From: Streptomyces sp. Tu6071
Lineage (GTDB): Bacteria > Actinomycetota > Actinomycetes > Streptomycetales > Streptomycetaceae
Length of the DNA stretch: 64,000 bases
Direction of reading: 5' to 3'
Assembly: GCF_000213055.1 (NCBI RefSeq)
Contig: NZ_CM001165.1
Coordinates: forward strand, 4,424,945 to 4,488,944
How positions within the stretch are numbered: position 1 is the first letter of the stretch; each line of letters opens with the position of its first letter. The notes under the pieces are model-generated. The model was not told the DNA's origin. It saw only the letters and a program-made list of their open reading frames with translations, and made no database searches. Made by a program: the position numbers and the translations under genes. This document shows, piece after piece, positions 27,840 to 36,216 of this stretch.

Positions 27840-29960
27840 GTGGCCACTGCGGAGCCGACGCGAGCCGACGGCGTGGACGGGACGCGCCGCGTGCGCGCAC
27901 CCCGGGACGCGGGAGCGGAGCGGGAGCCTGCCCCGGAGCGTTCCCCCGCGCCCGTACGAGAGAAGGCCGCCGCACGGGAAGAGCCCCCCGTGCGGGAGGA
28001 GACGCCGGTACGGGAAGAGGCGTCCGTAGGCGAGAAGGCGGCCGTTCGCGGGAAGGCCGCCGGGCCGAGGAAGGCGTCCGTGCCGGAGAGGCCCGCCGGG
28101 CGGGGGGAGGCGCCGGTACGCGAGAAGGCGGCCGTCCCGCGCCAGGGCGGCGCCCCCGAGGCGGCGTCCTCCCCTCCGGCACCGCCACCCCCTCCGCCCC
28201 CGCCTCCCGCACCCCGTTCCCGCTGGCGCCGCTTCGCCTTCCACCCCGTCACCGTCGCCACGACGCTCTCCGCCGTCCTCCAGCTCGTCTGGTTCTTCAC
28301 GTTCGCGAACAGCGGGGGCGACCTCGCGGCGCAGGACGCCTGGGCGGAGTTCGTCGGGCGCCACCCCGACTCGGCGTACAACCTCGCCTGGTACGGGGGC
28401 ATGCACCCCGTCTCGTACAGCATCGTGTCGCCGTACCTGATGCACGTGCTCGGCGTCCGGACCACGCTGATGCTCGCGAGCACGGTCTCCGCCGGGCTCA
28501 TCGCCTACTGCGCGAGCCGTATCCGCGCCGTCCGCAACCCGCACCTGGTGGGCCTCGCGGGCGTCTACGCGCTGCTGTGCAACACCGGTTCGGGGCGCGT
28601 CACCTTCGGCCTGGGCCTGATGTTCGGGATCGCCGCGGTGGCCGCCGTCTTCACGTGGCCCGAGGCGTGGCGCGGGGCGCGCAGGACACGCGCGGTCACG
28701 GCGGCGCTGTGCGCGGCGCTCGCGACGGCGGGCTCCCCGGTCGCGGGGCTGTACGTGGGACTCGTGGCCGTCGCGATGTTCTTGTGCAAACGCCGCAAAG
28801 GCGCGTACGTCCTCGGCATCACGCCGATCCTCGTCGTCGGCGCCTCGACGCTCCTCTTCCCCTTCTCCGGCACGCAGCCGATGTCCTTCGGCTCGTCCTC
28901 GCTGCCCCTGGCCTTCGCGCTCTTCTGCTTCTTCCTGGTCCCCAAGGGCTGGCACACGGTACGGATCACGTCGGCGGTCTACTTCGTCGTGGTGCTCGGC
29001 GTGTGGATCATCAGCTCGCAGATCGGCAGCAACATCACGCGGCTCGCGATGCTCTTCGTGGGCGTCGTGCTCGTCGCGGCGCTGCCGCACCTGCGGACGC
29101 GCGGCTGGCGCTGGTGGACGGCGGTCATCGGGATCTGCGGCTTCACCTTCTGGATCGGGTTCAAGACGGCCGACGACATCGTCCACACGACGCCCGCCGC
29201 CTCCTGGGGCCGCGAACTCGCCCCGCTGATCCACCAGCTCCAGCACCACGACGCCGAGAAGGGCCGCGTCGAGGTCGTCCCGACCGGCGGCCACCGCGAG
29301 GCGTCGGCGCTCGCCCCGTACTTCAACCTGGCCCGCGGCTGGACCCGCCAGGCCGACATGGAGCGCAACCCGCTCTTCTACGACTCGACGCTCAACTCGG
29401 CCAACTACCACGAGTGGCTCAAGCGCTGGGCCGTCCACTTCGTCGTCCTCCCCACGAGCGACGACAAGCCCGACGGCGACGGCGCGACCCGCGAACGCGC
29501 CCTCATCTCCGCGGGCCAGCCCTACCTCGACCTGCTGTGGGCCGACGCCAACTGGCAGGTGTACGAGGTCGAGCACCCCGTCCAGCTCGCCGAACCCCCG
29601 GCGACGGTCACGAGCACGGGCCAGTCCGAGCTGGTCATCAAGGTCACGACCCCGGGCCGCGTCCTGATCCGCATCCCGTACTCGCCGTGGCTGAGCGTCG
29701 TGGACAAGGACGGCAAGGCCCACCACGCCCCCAAGGAGACCGAGGAGTCCAAGAACCGCGAGGACGACTCGACCCCCAAGACCTTCCGCAACCTCTACGG
29801 CTGCCTCTACGAGACCCCCGAGGACAAGTCCGGCGACAAGTGGACCGAACTCCTCGCCCCCCACCCCGGCACCTACCACATCGCCGGCCCCTACCAGATC
29901 CCCCGCGGCACCCCCTGCCCGCAAGAACTCCGCCCCCCGGAACCGGAACCGGCGAACTGA
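27840..29960 (+). CDS. Large polytopic membrane protein, function unknown
   Basis: The 706-residue protein has a ~105-residue charged leader built of VREE/REKAA-type repeats and a poly-Pro run. About 10-12 membrane helices follow (from FHPVTVATTLSAVLQLVWFF), then a ~250-residue soluble C-terminal domain (LNSANYHEWLKRWAVHFVVL ... GTYHIAGPYQIPRG). Helices plus a large outer domain recall GT-C-type glycosyltransferases, though such proteins are often annotated MFS; I see no decisive motif. GTG at 27840 has GGGAGGG six bases upstream. It follows the carboxypeptidase, so a cell-envelope role is plausible. Confidence 0.75.
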   Translation: MATAEPTRADGVDGTRRVRAPRDAGAEREPAPERSPAPVREKAAAREEPPVREETPVREEASVGEKAAVRGKAAGPRKASVPERPAGRGEAPVREKAAVPRQGGAPEAASSPPAPPPPPPPPPAPRSRWRRFAFHPVTVATTLSAVLQLVWFFTFANSGGDLAAQDAWAEFVGRHPDSAYNLAWYGGMHPVSYSIVSPYLMHVLGVRTTLMLASTVSAGLIAYCASRIRAVRNPHLVGLAGVYALLCNTGSGRVTFGLGLMFGIAAVAAVFTWPEAWRGARRTRAVTAALCAALATAGSPVAGLYVGLVAVAMFLCKRRKGAYVLGITPILVVGASTLLFPFSGTQPMSFGSSSLPLAFALFCFFLVPKGWHTVRITSAVYFVVVLGVWIISSQIGSNITRLAMLFVGVVLVAALPHLRTRGWRWWTAVIGICGFTFWIGFKTADDIVHTTPAASWGRELAPLIHQLQHHDAEKGRVEVVPTGGHREASALAPYFNLARGWTRQADMERNPLFYDSTLNSANYHEWLKRWAVHFVVLPTSDDKPDGDGATRERALISAGQPYLDLLWADANWQVYEVEHPVQLAEPPATVTSTGQSELVIKVTTPGRVLIRIPYSPWLSVVDKDGKAHHAPKETEESKNREDDSTPKTFRNLYGCLYETPEDKSGDKWTELLAPHPGTYHIAGPYQIPRGTPCPQELRPPEPEPAN

Positions 29961-30235
29961 GGGGGATGCGGGACGCGGGGGGCGTTGGGTGCGTGGGCGT
30001 CCGGGGTGTGCTGAGCGCGTAGGGCGGGTTGGGCGCGCGGAGTAGGCGGGACGCGACGGGCGCGCGGGCGTGCGGAGTGAGCGGGACGCGCTGGGCGCGC
30101 TGGGCGCGCGGGGCCTGCTGAAGTGCGGGCGTCCGGTCGTGCGGGGCGCGCACGCGTACGACGGAGGGCCGGGCCCGAAAGAACGGGTTCCCGGCCCGGC
30201 CCCACCGCCCGGATGGGCTTACCGCCCCGCCAGGG
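29961..30235. other. GC-rich imperfect repeats, no gene
   Basis: This stretch consists of variants of gcgggacgcg and gggcgcgcgg. No reading frame is supported. Confidence 0.4.
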
Positions 30236-30406
30236 CTACCGCTTCTTGCGGATGCCGCGCTTCTTCTCCCGGGCTTCCTTCTCCTTGCGCTGGGCCACGC
30301 CGTAGGCGGACCAGGGCCCTTGATGCAGCGGACACCTGGAGGTCCCGCTCACGACCTTCCGCTGACACCGTCCCCCTGCCTTGGTGGGAGCACCACACTT
30401 CGCCAC
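30236..30406 (-). CDS. Small zinc-finger-like protein (DUF5763-like)
   Basis: The 56-residue basic protein contains CGAPTKAGGRCQRKV, then SRCPLHQG, a Cys/Cys/Cys/His arrangement like the DUF5763 metal-binding motif. A Lys/Arg-rich tail follows. The GTG at 30406 has GGGGGAGG about five bases upstream; an in-frame start at 30442 is the alternative. Function unknown; nucleic-acid binding would fit the charge. Confidence 0.55.
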   Translation of the reverse strand: MAKCGAPTKAGGRCQRKVVSGTSRCPLHQGPWSAYGVAQRKEKEAREKKRGIRKKR

Positions 30407-30551
30407 GCCGACCTCCCCCTCCGGACCGTCACGTCCCCCCACCGTGGCCCGCCCACCGCCCCCTCGGGAAGGCGCTCACGCGGCACACCGGGGGCGCGCG
30501 GGCGCACACCGACAACGGTCGCTCCCAGGCCCGGACGCGCACACCAAAAAG

Positions 30552-30581
30552 GGGCCACCTCCGAAAATTCGTAGGTGGCCC
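30552..30581 (-). terminator. Intrinsic terminator (minus strand)
   Basis: GGGCCACCT (30552-30560) pairs with AGGTGGCCC (30573-30581), with inner CGAA/TTCG pairing. On the minus strand the stem is followed by a T5 run. It would have lain ~235 bases past the tRNA-Arg 3' end before the element inserted. Confidence 0.65.
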
Positions 30582-30815
30582 TCAGACGGCAGCCCCGGCA
30601 CGGCGGAGCCTCCCCGGAGGGGGAGACGCGCGCACGTCCACGGGCGATCTGCACAAACAGCAAGATCGTTGAGGGGAAATTCAGCCGGTGGGGCGCCGAA
30701 CCGGGGGCTCAGTGAGGGCGTGGCACGAACGCAGCCAGGAAGGGCGGGGGAAACGGCAAAAGGCGCCGCACCTGTTCCGACCTGCGAAGGAAGGGCCGCG
30801 CCCCTGCTGGATGCT

Positions 30816-30858
30816 GTGCCCCCGGCAGGATTCGAACCTGCGACACCCGCTTTAGGAG
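30816..30858. repeat. Distal att site (duplicate of the tRNA-Arg 3' half)
   Basis: Identical over 43 bp to 32870-32912. It contains the T-arm, the variable region and part of the anticodon loop, but no 5' half, so it is not a functional tRNA. Confidence 0.85.
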
Positions 30859-31044
30859 TTCGGTCTACGTCTGCTCCTGGGGCCTTCGTCGGCTGGTCCG
30901 ACGCTCGCTCTGGGGCGCCTGGGTGCGCCGCTGTCCGGGCCCGTTGATGGCAACTTTGGATGTCAAGAGTTGCCAACTGTGGGGCGACTTGAGTGGACCT
31001 AAAACCATCTCTGATCCCGTCTAGTTGCTTGGCATAATGGGCCC

Positions 31045-31575
31045 ATGGATCTAGGGGGTACGGCTACAATCGCCGCCGCTGCAGCGGTAATTGGGGCAGG
31101 CCTCGGCGCATTCGGAGCCATACGCGCGGCCAAGAACACAGGGAACTCTCAGCGCCGCTCCCAGCACGAACACTGGCAGCGACAGGCTCGCGCTGATGCC
31201 TACGCCCGGTTCGCGAATGCAGCAGACGAACTTGCTCCCGTGCTCTCCGCCTTTGCTTCGGCGGAGGGCTCAGCACCGGCAGACCTGCTGGAGCGGTCCA
31301 CCGAGGCGCGCCGACTCATGTCGGCGCTCTCGAAAGCCGAGAGTGCCGTGTCTCTGGCCGGGCCTGGCGCCGTGGCCGCAGAGGCTCTGTCGGTGGTACG
31401 GGCTTACGGGTCCGTCCTGAGGGGCGCGCTCGTGAGGCACGGGCTGGAGTCAGCCAGGCGGAGCGATCCGCCATCCTCCGTGCGTGCCCATTGGCCGAGC
31501 TTGAGGCCTTTCCGTGAACTGGCACGATCTGCCCTGGATGATCCAGATGGCGCCTTGGGTGGAAGGCGTCGTTAG
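31045..31575 (+). CDS. Small membrane-anchored hypothetical protein in the element
   Basis: The 176-residue protein has one N-terminal hydrophobic helix (IAAAAAVIGAGLGAFGAI) and then a charged helical region (QHEHWQRQARADAYARF). Proteins with this TM-plus-coiled layout occur in Streptomyces and in integrated elements without known function. CATAAT sits six bases before the ATG, so transcription is probably leaderless. An inverted repeat (ggcaact/agttgcc) lies about 75-100 bases upstream. GC content is visibly lower than in flanking genes, consistent with transfer. Confidence 0.65.
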   Translation: MDLGGTATIAAAAAVIGAGLGAFGAIRAAKNTGNSQRRSQHEHWQRQARADAYARFANAADELAPVLSAFASAEGSAPADLLERSTEARRLMSALSKAESAVSLAGPGAVAAEALSVVRAYGSVLRGALVRHGLESARRSDPPSSVRAHWPSLRPFRELARSALDDPDGALGGRRR

Positions 31576-31597
31576 GCAGGTGATCTCGGCAGGTCTC

Positions 31598-32240
31598 TTA
31601 GTGGTTGATCGGGATCTCGTAGACGATCTCGCAGTGGGCGGCGGGCACGATGATGTCCGCCGTCTCCACGGGTCGCCCCTCGTCGCTGTAGTACGTGCGC
31701 CGGATGTGGGTGACGACTGCGGCCTTCTGGATGCCGAGGAGCGATGCCTCCTCGTTGCTCGCGTGCCGCGGCTCCGGCTGCTCGACGGCGTGGCTGACGG
31801 TGATGCCGATCTCGGCCATGCGGTTCACGACGCCCGCCCCGGTATGAGGGCCGCCCTCGGGCAGGACGACGAGCGTTCCGGCGGTGAGGTCGTACGGTTC
31901 CCAGCTCGTCGACAACTGCACCGGCCTGCCGTCGGCCAGGAACTCGTACACCGTCCGGACGCACAGGTCGTCTTCGGCGATGCCGAGTCGGGCCGCGATG
32001 GCTGCCGGGGCCGGCACCTTGGCCTCGGTCCGGCTCTCTCAGTCCCCGTACTTGCCGACGGCCTTCATGTCCGCACGGAACGGGGAGTCGGCGCGCTGCT
32101 CCCGTGCCGAGGAGCGGACCATCCGCATGCGCTGACGTGGCTCGGCGACGTACGTGCCCGAACCGGCGCGGCCTTCCAGCACGCCCTGGGAGATGAGGAG
32201 CTCCTGAGCCCGGCGGACCACGTGCTCGCCGACGCCGCTG
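31598..32240 (-). pseudogene. GntR-family regulator (KorSA-like), truncated and interrupted
   Basis: The C-terminal UTRA ligand domain (LCVRTVYEFLADGRPVQLST ... TADIIVPAAHCEIVYEIPI) and the last part of the HTH (HVVRRAQELLISQGVLEG, GSGTYVAEP) lie in one frame. A TGA at 32039-32041 separates them; homologues have Trp at this position (GDW). The first part of the HTH is missing where the integrase remnant begins. The regulator therefore has both a nonsense mutation and a 5' deletion. In related elements it represses transfer functions. Confidence 0.8.
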
Positions 32241-32804
32241 TACGCGGCGTTCGTCCTCGCCATCGCGATGGGCTCCGCCGAGGTGAACTGGTCGGGCCGC
32301 GTTGGTCGGACATCGACCTCGACGGCCGCGTCCTCTACCTCCGTCAGCAGACCCAGTGTCGTCGCGGGGTGCTGTACGACGACAACCCCAAGAGCCGCCG
32401 TCGTCGAACCGTTCCGCTGCCCGCGCTCTGTGTCGCCCCGCTGCGCTGCACCGGATGCGTCAGGCGGTCGCGCGGGCCAAAGCGGGGGAGCGGTGGCAGG
32501 ACTCGGACTACGTCTTCACGACTCGCACCGGTCATCAGGTCGAGCCGTGGAACGTCTACCGCTCTTTCACCCGCGTCGCCCAGTCCGCCGGGCTGCGGGT
32601 GGTCCGCCTGCACGACGCCCGCCACGGTATGTGGCCACGCTCCTCACGGCGACCGGAGTGGCGCCGCAGGTGGTGATGTAAATCCTCGGCCACAATCAGA
32701 TCAGCATCACGATGGAGGTGTACACGCACGTCGTGCAGGACACGCAGCGAGAAGCGATCAGCCACACGGATCGACTGCTCAAGAGGCGTCCCGGTCGTCG
32801 GTGA
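32240..32804 (+). pseudogene. Tyrosine site-specific integrase, 5'-truncated with several frameshifts
   Basis: Pieces in alternating frames spell an integrase catalytic domain: YAAFVLAIAMG / GLRRGELVGPRWSDIDLDGR / HRMRQAVARAKAGERWQ / VRLHDARHG / VATLLTATGVAPQVVM / ILGHNQISITMEVYTHV. The pieces contain Arg (GLRRGE), HxxR (HDAR) and Tyr (EVYTHV). At least three single-base shifts (near 32270, 32450 and 32625) and a TAA after PQVVM (expected GAA) inactivate it. The N-terminal core-binding domain is gone. It ends 66 bases before the tRNA, the usual place for the integrase of such elements. Confidence 0.85.
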
Positions 32805-32825
32805 CCGTGACCGTTGATGTCAGAA

Positions 32826-32859
32826 GCCCCTCATCTACGGATATCCGTAGATGAGGGGC
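32826..32859. terminator. Perfect 34-bp palindrome between integrase and tRNA
   Basis: Seventeen-base arms (gcccctcatctacggat and its complement) meet with no loop at 32842/32843. It is suitable as a bidirectional terminator, or as a protein site near the attachment core. Confidence 0.7.
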
Positions 32860-32870
32860 CTCTGACTTAG

Positions 32871-32943
32871 TGCCCCCGGCAGGATTCGAACCTGCGACAC
32901 CCGCTTTAGGAGAGCGGTGCTCTATCCCCTGAGCTACGAAGGC
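32871..32943 (-). tRNA. tRNA-Arg (anticodon CCT)
   Basis: The 73-nt cloverleaf begins GCCTTCG and ends CGGGGGC plus discriminator A, without encoded CCA. The anticodon stem CCGCT/AGCGG encloses loop CTCCTAA, giving anticodon CCT. The T-arm is GCAGGTTCGAATCCTGC. Two or more acceptor pairs are G-U wobbles. Its 3' half is the attachment site of the adjacent element remnant. Confidence 0.95.
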
Positions 32944-33144
32944 GGGGTCCTGGGGTCAGGCGGACTGGGCCAGGACGCCGGTGGCCGTCGGCGGGGTGCC
33001 GGTGGCCGCCGTCAGTGTAGCGGGTGGGGAGTGGGGGTGGGGCGCCGACGAGGGCGGGGGACGGGCCCGCGTGGGCGTCGCGGGGTCCGGCCTCTCGGCC
33101 GCCGGGGTCGGTGGCGGCTTCCCGGCCCGGGGGCGCTCGGCGGC

Positions 33145-34632
33145 TCAGTCCCTGTGCACCCGTACCCGGTACTCCCCGTCCTCCGTCCTCCCCAGCACCT
33201 CCACCCGGGTCCGGGAGCCGTCGTCGCGGTAGGTCTCGCCGACGCCGAAGGGGGCGTCGGAGAGTTCCGCGTGGACGTTGGGGCTGCGGGTGCAGCCTCC
33301 GCTCTCCTTCTTCGAGTCGGCGACCGTGATCGGGCCCTGGCCCGTGTCCACGTCCGCGTCGACGCGGTAGACGAGGAGGCCCGGCTTGCAGACACTGTCG
33401 TCGTTGCCGCCCCGGGTGCGGACCTCGGCGGCGATGCCGGACGTGTGCGAGAGGGGGATGAAGAGGAGCTTCCTGTCGTGGCCCGCCGCCGCGAGCGGCG
33501 CCACGGTGAAGTCGTGGGTGCCCGGCGAGGCCACGCAGCCCACCTGTTCGTCGTCGAGCCAGCCCAGCTTCCACTTGTGCCAGCCGAGGAGGTCGTTGTC
33601 GGCCCCCCAGTCCTCGCTCATGATGTCCCAGTGCCCCACGGCGCCGCCGCCGTCCTGCGTGTAGAGGTCGGGGAGGCCGAAGACGTGGCCGTTCTCGTGC
33701 GGGAGCACGCGGTAGCCCGTGCGCGCGTACGAGCCCGAGCCGTCGTCCTGGCGGCTGTAGAGGAAGCTCGTGTTGGCGAGCGGGACGCCGTCCGCGACCG
33801 GCGCCTCGCGGTTGCCCGCGAAGGTCACCGAGAGGACGGTGTCGAGCGCGGACGGCCCGGCGTTCGGTGTGACGAGCACGTTCACGAGGTCGTACGAGGC
33901 GAAGTCCACGAGCGGGTCGGAGATCTTCACGAGGTCGCGCACGAGCTTGCGGTAGCCCGGCTCGAAGGGCGCGCCGCGCTCTATCCCGTACGCGGAGAAC
34001 GGCTTCGGCATCCGCAGCCAGCGCTTGACGGGCGTCTCGGGCCGGTAGTCGATGCGCCCGTACGAACTGCGCTCGAACCACCGCGTCGTCTGCGGGAAGA
34101 ACTCCTTGAGCCGGTCGTCGACCGTGCCCTCGCCCTCCGCGTCGGAGAAGTCGACGAGGAGGTTGAGCGCGCGCACGCGCCCGGTGGAACGCGCGTACCC
34201 GGCGGTGGTCGGCAGCCCCTCCGACATCTGCGTGCCGAGCGGCCCGGATATCCGGCACGCGTCGATGCCGTCCCCGCCCCCGGCGGCGACGGGCCCCGCG
34301 GCCGAGTGCCCGGCGGCGTCGGGGGAGCCCGAGCCCGTCGTGCTGAGCGTGACGGCGACGGCGAGCGGGGCGAGCGAGGCGACCGCGATGCCGCGCCGGA
34401 GGCGGGCGGCGCGGCGGAGGCGGGCGGCGGGAGCGGGGGCGGACGTGGAGGAGGCGCCGTCGGCGGGGGTACGGGGTGTGGCGGCGCCCGCCGCGTCACG
34501 TCGGCCGGTACGGGGCCGGGCCGTACCCGGTGCGTGGGCGCGGCCGTCCGGTGCGGGCTTTCCGCCCGCCCGGCCGCCCCGGCCGGGTATCGGGCCCGAG
34601 GGGGAAGGCGCCCCGTTGGTCGGCTGCTCCAT
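33145..34632 (-). CDS. M6-family secreted zinc metalloprotease
   Basis: The 495-residue protein has a Pro/Gly/Ala-rich leader, a hydrophobic export segment (GIAVASLAPLAVAVTLSTTG, ~80-100) and an extracellular domain. The zinc site HENGHVFGLPDLYTQDGG lies near residue 309. It matches the HExxH..GxxH/D-type M6 (immune inhibitor A-like) family. SYGRIDYRPETPVKRWLRMP and LLGWHKWKLGWL are also family features. ATG at 34632 has GGAAGG nine bases upstream. It is predicted to be secreted or lipid-free surface protease; substrate unknown. A CRP-like palindrome lies about 120 bases upstream. Confidence 0.88.
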   Translation of the reverse strand: MEQPTNGAPSPSGPIPGRGGRAGGKPAPDGRAHAPGTARPRTGRRDAAGAATPRTPADGASSTSAPAPAARLRRAARLRRGIAVASLAPLAVAVTLSTTGSGSPDAAGHSAAGPVAAGGGDGIDACRISGPLGTQMSEGLPTTAGYARSTGRVRALNLLVDFSDAEGEGTVDDRLKEFFPQTTRWFERSSYGRIDYRPETPVKRWLRMPKPFSAYGIERGAPFEPGYRKLVRDLVKISDPLVDFASYDLVNVLVTPNAGPSALDTVLSVTFAGNREAPVADGVPLANTSFLYSRQDDGSGSYARTGYRVLPHENGHVFGLPDLYTQDGGGAVGHWDIMSEDWGADNDLLGWHKWKLGWLDDEQVGCVASPGTHDFTVAPLAAAGHDRKLLFIPLSHTSGIAAEVRTRGGNDDSVCKPGLLVYRVDADVDTGQGPITVADSKKESGGCTRSPNVHAELSDAPFGVGETYRDDGSRTRVEVLGRTEDGEYRVRVHRD

Positions 34633-34752
34633 GCGTACCGGCCTTCCGTTCGCGGCAGCCACCGTCCTGACCTGCGAGGCTGCCCCCTTCCCGGCCAGCC
34701 TCCGGGCGCGGCGGGCGGCGCGCGCGCCGGGTGCGGCCGATCGGAGGTTTTT

Positions 34753-34770
34753 GTGTGACTCAGGTCACAC
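34753..34770. promoter_or_regulatory. CRP-type palindrome TGTGA-N6-TCACA
   Basis: The 18-bp sequence has 7-bp arms GTGTGAC/GTCACAC around TCAG and exactly matches the CRP consensus half-sites. It lies between the divergent protease and TetR genes. Confidence 0.6.
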
Positions 34771-34960
34771 ACCGTGAGGGAAATTTCCGGGGAGGCCGTC
34801 CCCGTTTAGGAAGGTGTCGTCGCGAGGCGGGGAGTGGGTCCCCGTTTCGGGCGCGCAGGACTCGGGGCACCGCTTCGGCGGACGCCCCGCACGACACGTA
34901 CGGACGAGCGGGCAGCGGCCCGCGCGCGAGGGCCCCGCGGGGGCCGGAAGGGAGGTGGCG

Positions 34961-35809
34961 ATGCTCGCCATGACCGAGGGCGTGACCAACGGCAGGACCG
35001 GCGGCGTGACCGGCGGAACGGCCGACGGCATGACCGGTGGCCGGACCGATGGTGCGCCCGGCGGCGTGCCGGACGGCACGACAGGCGGCGTGGCCGAGGG
35101 CACGACCGGTGCCACGGCCGATGGCGCGGCCCGCTCCCGTACCGGTGGCGCGGGGGCCTCGTGCGATGCGGGGTGCGCGGGGAAGAAGGCCGGGCGGCCA
35201 CGCGCCGACGCGGTGCGCAATCGCGAGCGGATCATCGACGCCGCGCGCGAGATGGCCGCGGAGCACGGCGCGGAGGTCTCGATCGACGAGGTCGCCCGCC
35301 GTGCCGGAGTCGGCAACGCCACGGTCTACCGGCACTTCCACGACCGCCCCGCCCTCATCCGCGAGGCGATCAGGTCCGTCATGGACCGGACCGCCGAACG
35401 GGCCGAGGAGGCGCTCACCCTCTCCGGGCCCTTCGACGCGCTGTGCGTCTTCGCGCACGGTGCCGTCGAGGACCGTGCCGGGGCCATGTGCGGGATGCTC
35501 AGCGCGAACGCCGACGAGGCCGAGCGCGAGCACCCGGACCTGCGGGCCGCCCGCACCCGCCTGGAGGCGGGCGTGGCGACGCTGCTCGACCGGGCCCGCG
35601 AGGCCGGGGAACTGCGCCCCGACGTCGGCGCGGGCGACCTGATGTTCGTCCTCTCCCAGCTCGCCCGGCCACTCCCGGGCTGCACCGCGGCCCTCAACGA
35701 CCGCTATGTCCACCGCCATCTTCAGCTCTTCCTGGAGGGACTGCGGGCCCCGGCCCGCTCACCCCTGCCGGGCAGCGCCGCCACCCTGGAGGCTCTCCGC
35801 ACCCCCTGA
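34961..35809 (+). CDS. TetR-family regulator with Gly/Thr-rich leader
   Basis: The 282-residue protein has a TetR HTH at ~85-130 (VSIDEVARRAGVGNATVYRHFHDRPALI) and a TetR_C-like domain. A leader of ~70 residues, made of repeated TGGVTGG/DGMTGG/DGTTGG units, precedes it. ATG at 34961 has GGGAGG upstream. The DHA2 efflux gene follows in the same direction after ~400 bp, a usual arrangement of a repressor and its pump. The leader is unusual for TetR proteins; a start just before KKAGRPRADAVRNRER would give the canonical size. Confidence 0.85.
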   Translation: MLAMTEGVTNGRTGGVTGGTADGMTGGRTDGAPGGVPDGTTGGVAEGTTGATADGAARSRTGGAGASCDAGCAGKKAGRPRADAVRNRERIIDAAREMAAEHGAEVSIDEVARRAGVGNATVYRHFHDRPALIREAIRSVMDRTAERAEEALTLSGPFDALCVFAHGAVEDRAGAMCGMLSANADEAEREHPDLRAARTRLEAGVATLLDRAREAGELRPDVGAGDLMFVLSQLARPLPGCTAALNDRYVHRHLQLFLEGLRAPARSPLPGSAATLEALRTP

Positions 35810-35897
35810 CGGCTCCTTCCTGACGGCCCCTCGCGAGGGCGGGCGACCGCCGGCCGCACCCCGTACCGCCGGTACGGGCCGGACGGCGCGGCGCCGC

Positions 35898-35952
35898 ACC
35901 GCGCGAGACCTCGCGTGCGCGCGAGGCCCGTACCACCGCGCGAGACCTCGCG
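35898..35952. promoter_or_regulatory. Duplicated 18-bp site with internal palindrome
   Basis: accgcgcgagacctcgcg occurs at 35898-35915 and 35935-35952. Each copy contains CGCGAG-AC-CTCGCG. The pair lies between the TetR and efflux genes and could be its operator. The remaining intergenic sequence (35810-36216) holds no gene. Confidence 0.45.
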
Positions 35953-36216
35953 CGCCGGGCCCGTACGACCGCGCGCCGCACGGCCCGAGGACCCGTACCA
36001 CCCCCAGCTCCCTGAACACCTTGCACACCCGACCGGTCAAGGTGTCGGTCCCCTCCGGGCCGATATCTGCCGACTTCTCGTCTTAACCCGGTCGCAACCC
36101 CCCGCACGGTGCGGCGTACGACGATGTCGCCCACCGGCTCCTCCGTCCTTTCCGTCACCCTCCACGGCTCGCGCCCGACGAACGGCGCGCGCCCGCGTCC
36201 CGAGGTGGATCTCCCC

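Larger units (their letters stand above)
30816..32912. mobile_element. Decayed integrative element (AICE-like remnant) in tRNA-Arg
   Basis: A 43-bp direct repeat bounds the region: 30816-30858 and 32870-32912. The right copy is the 3' half of tRNA-Arg(CCT), from the anticodon loop to the 3' end. Inside are a small membrane protein gene, a broken GntR-type regulator and a broken tyrosine integrase lying next to the tRNA, as in pSAM2-like elements. Replication and transfer genes are gone. The surviving GntR and integrase pieces are both truncated at their 5' ends and meet at about 32,240, which indicates an internal deletion. Confidence 0.8.

Noticed and set aside
30476..30976. Minus-strand frame across the distal att site
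   Set aside because: It translates the tRNA fragment (VAGSNPAGG is the usual T-arm artefact) and lacks any start signal.
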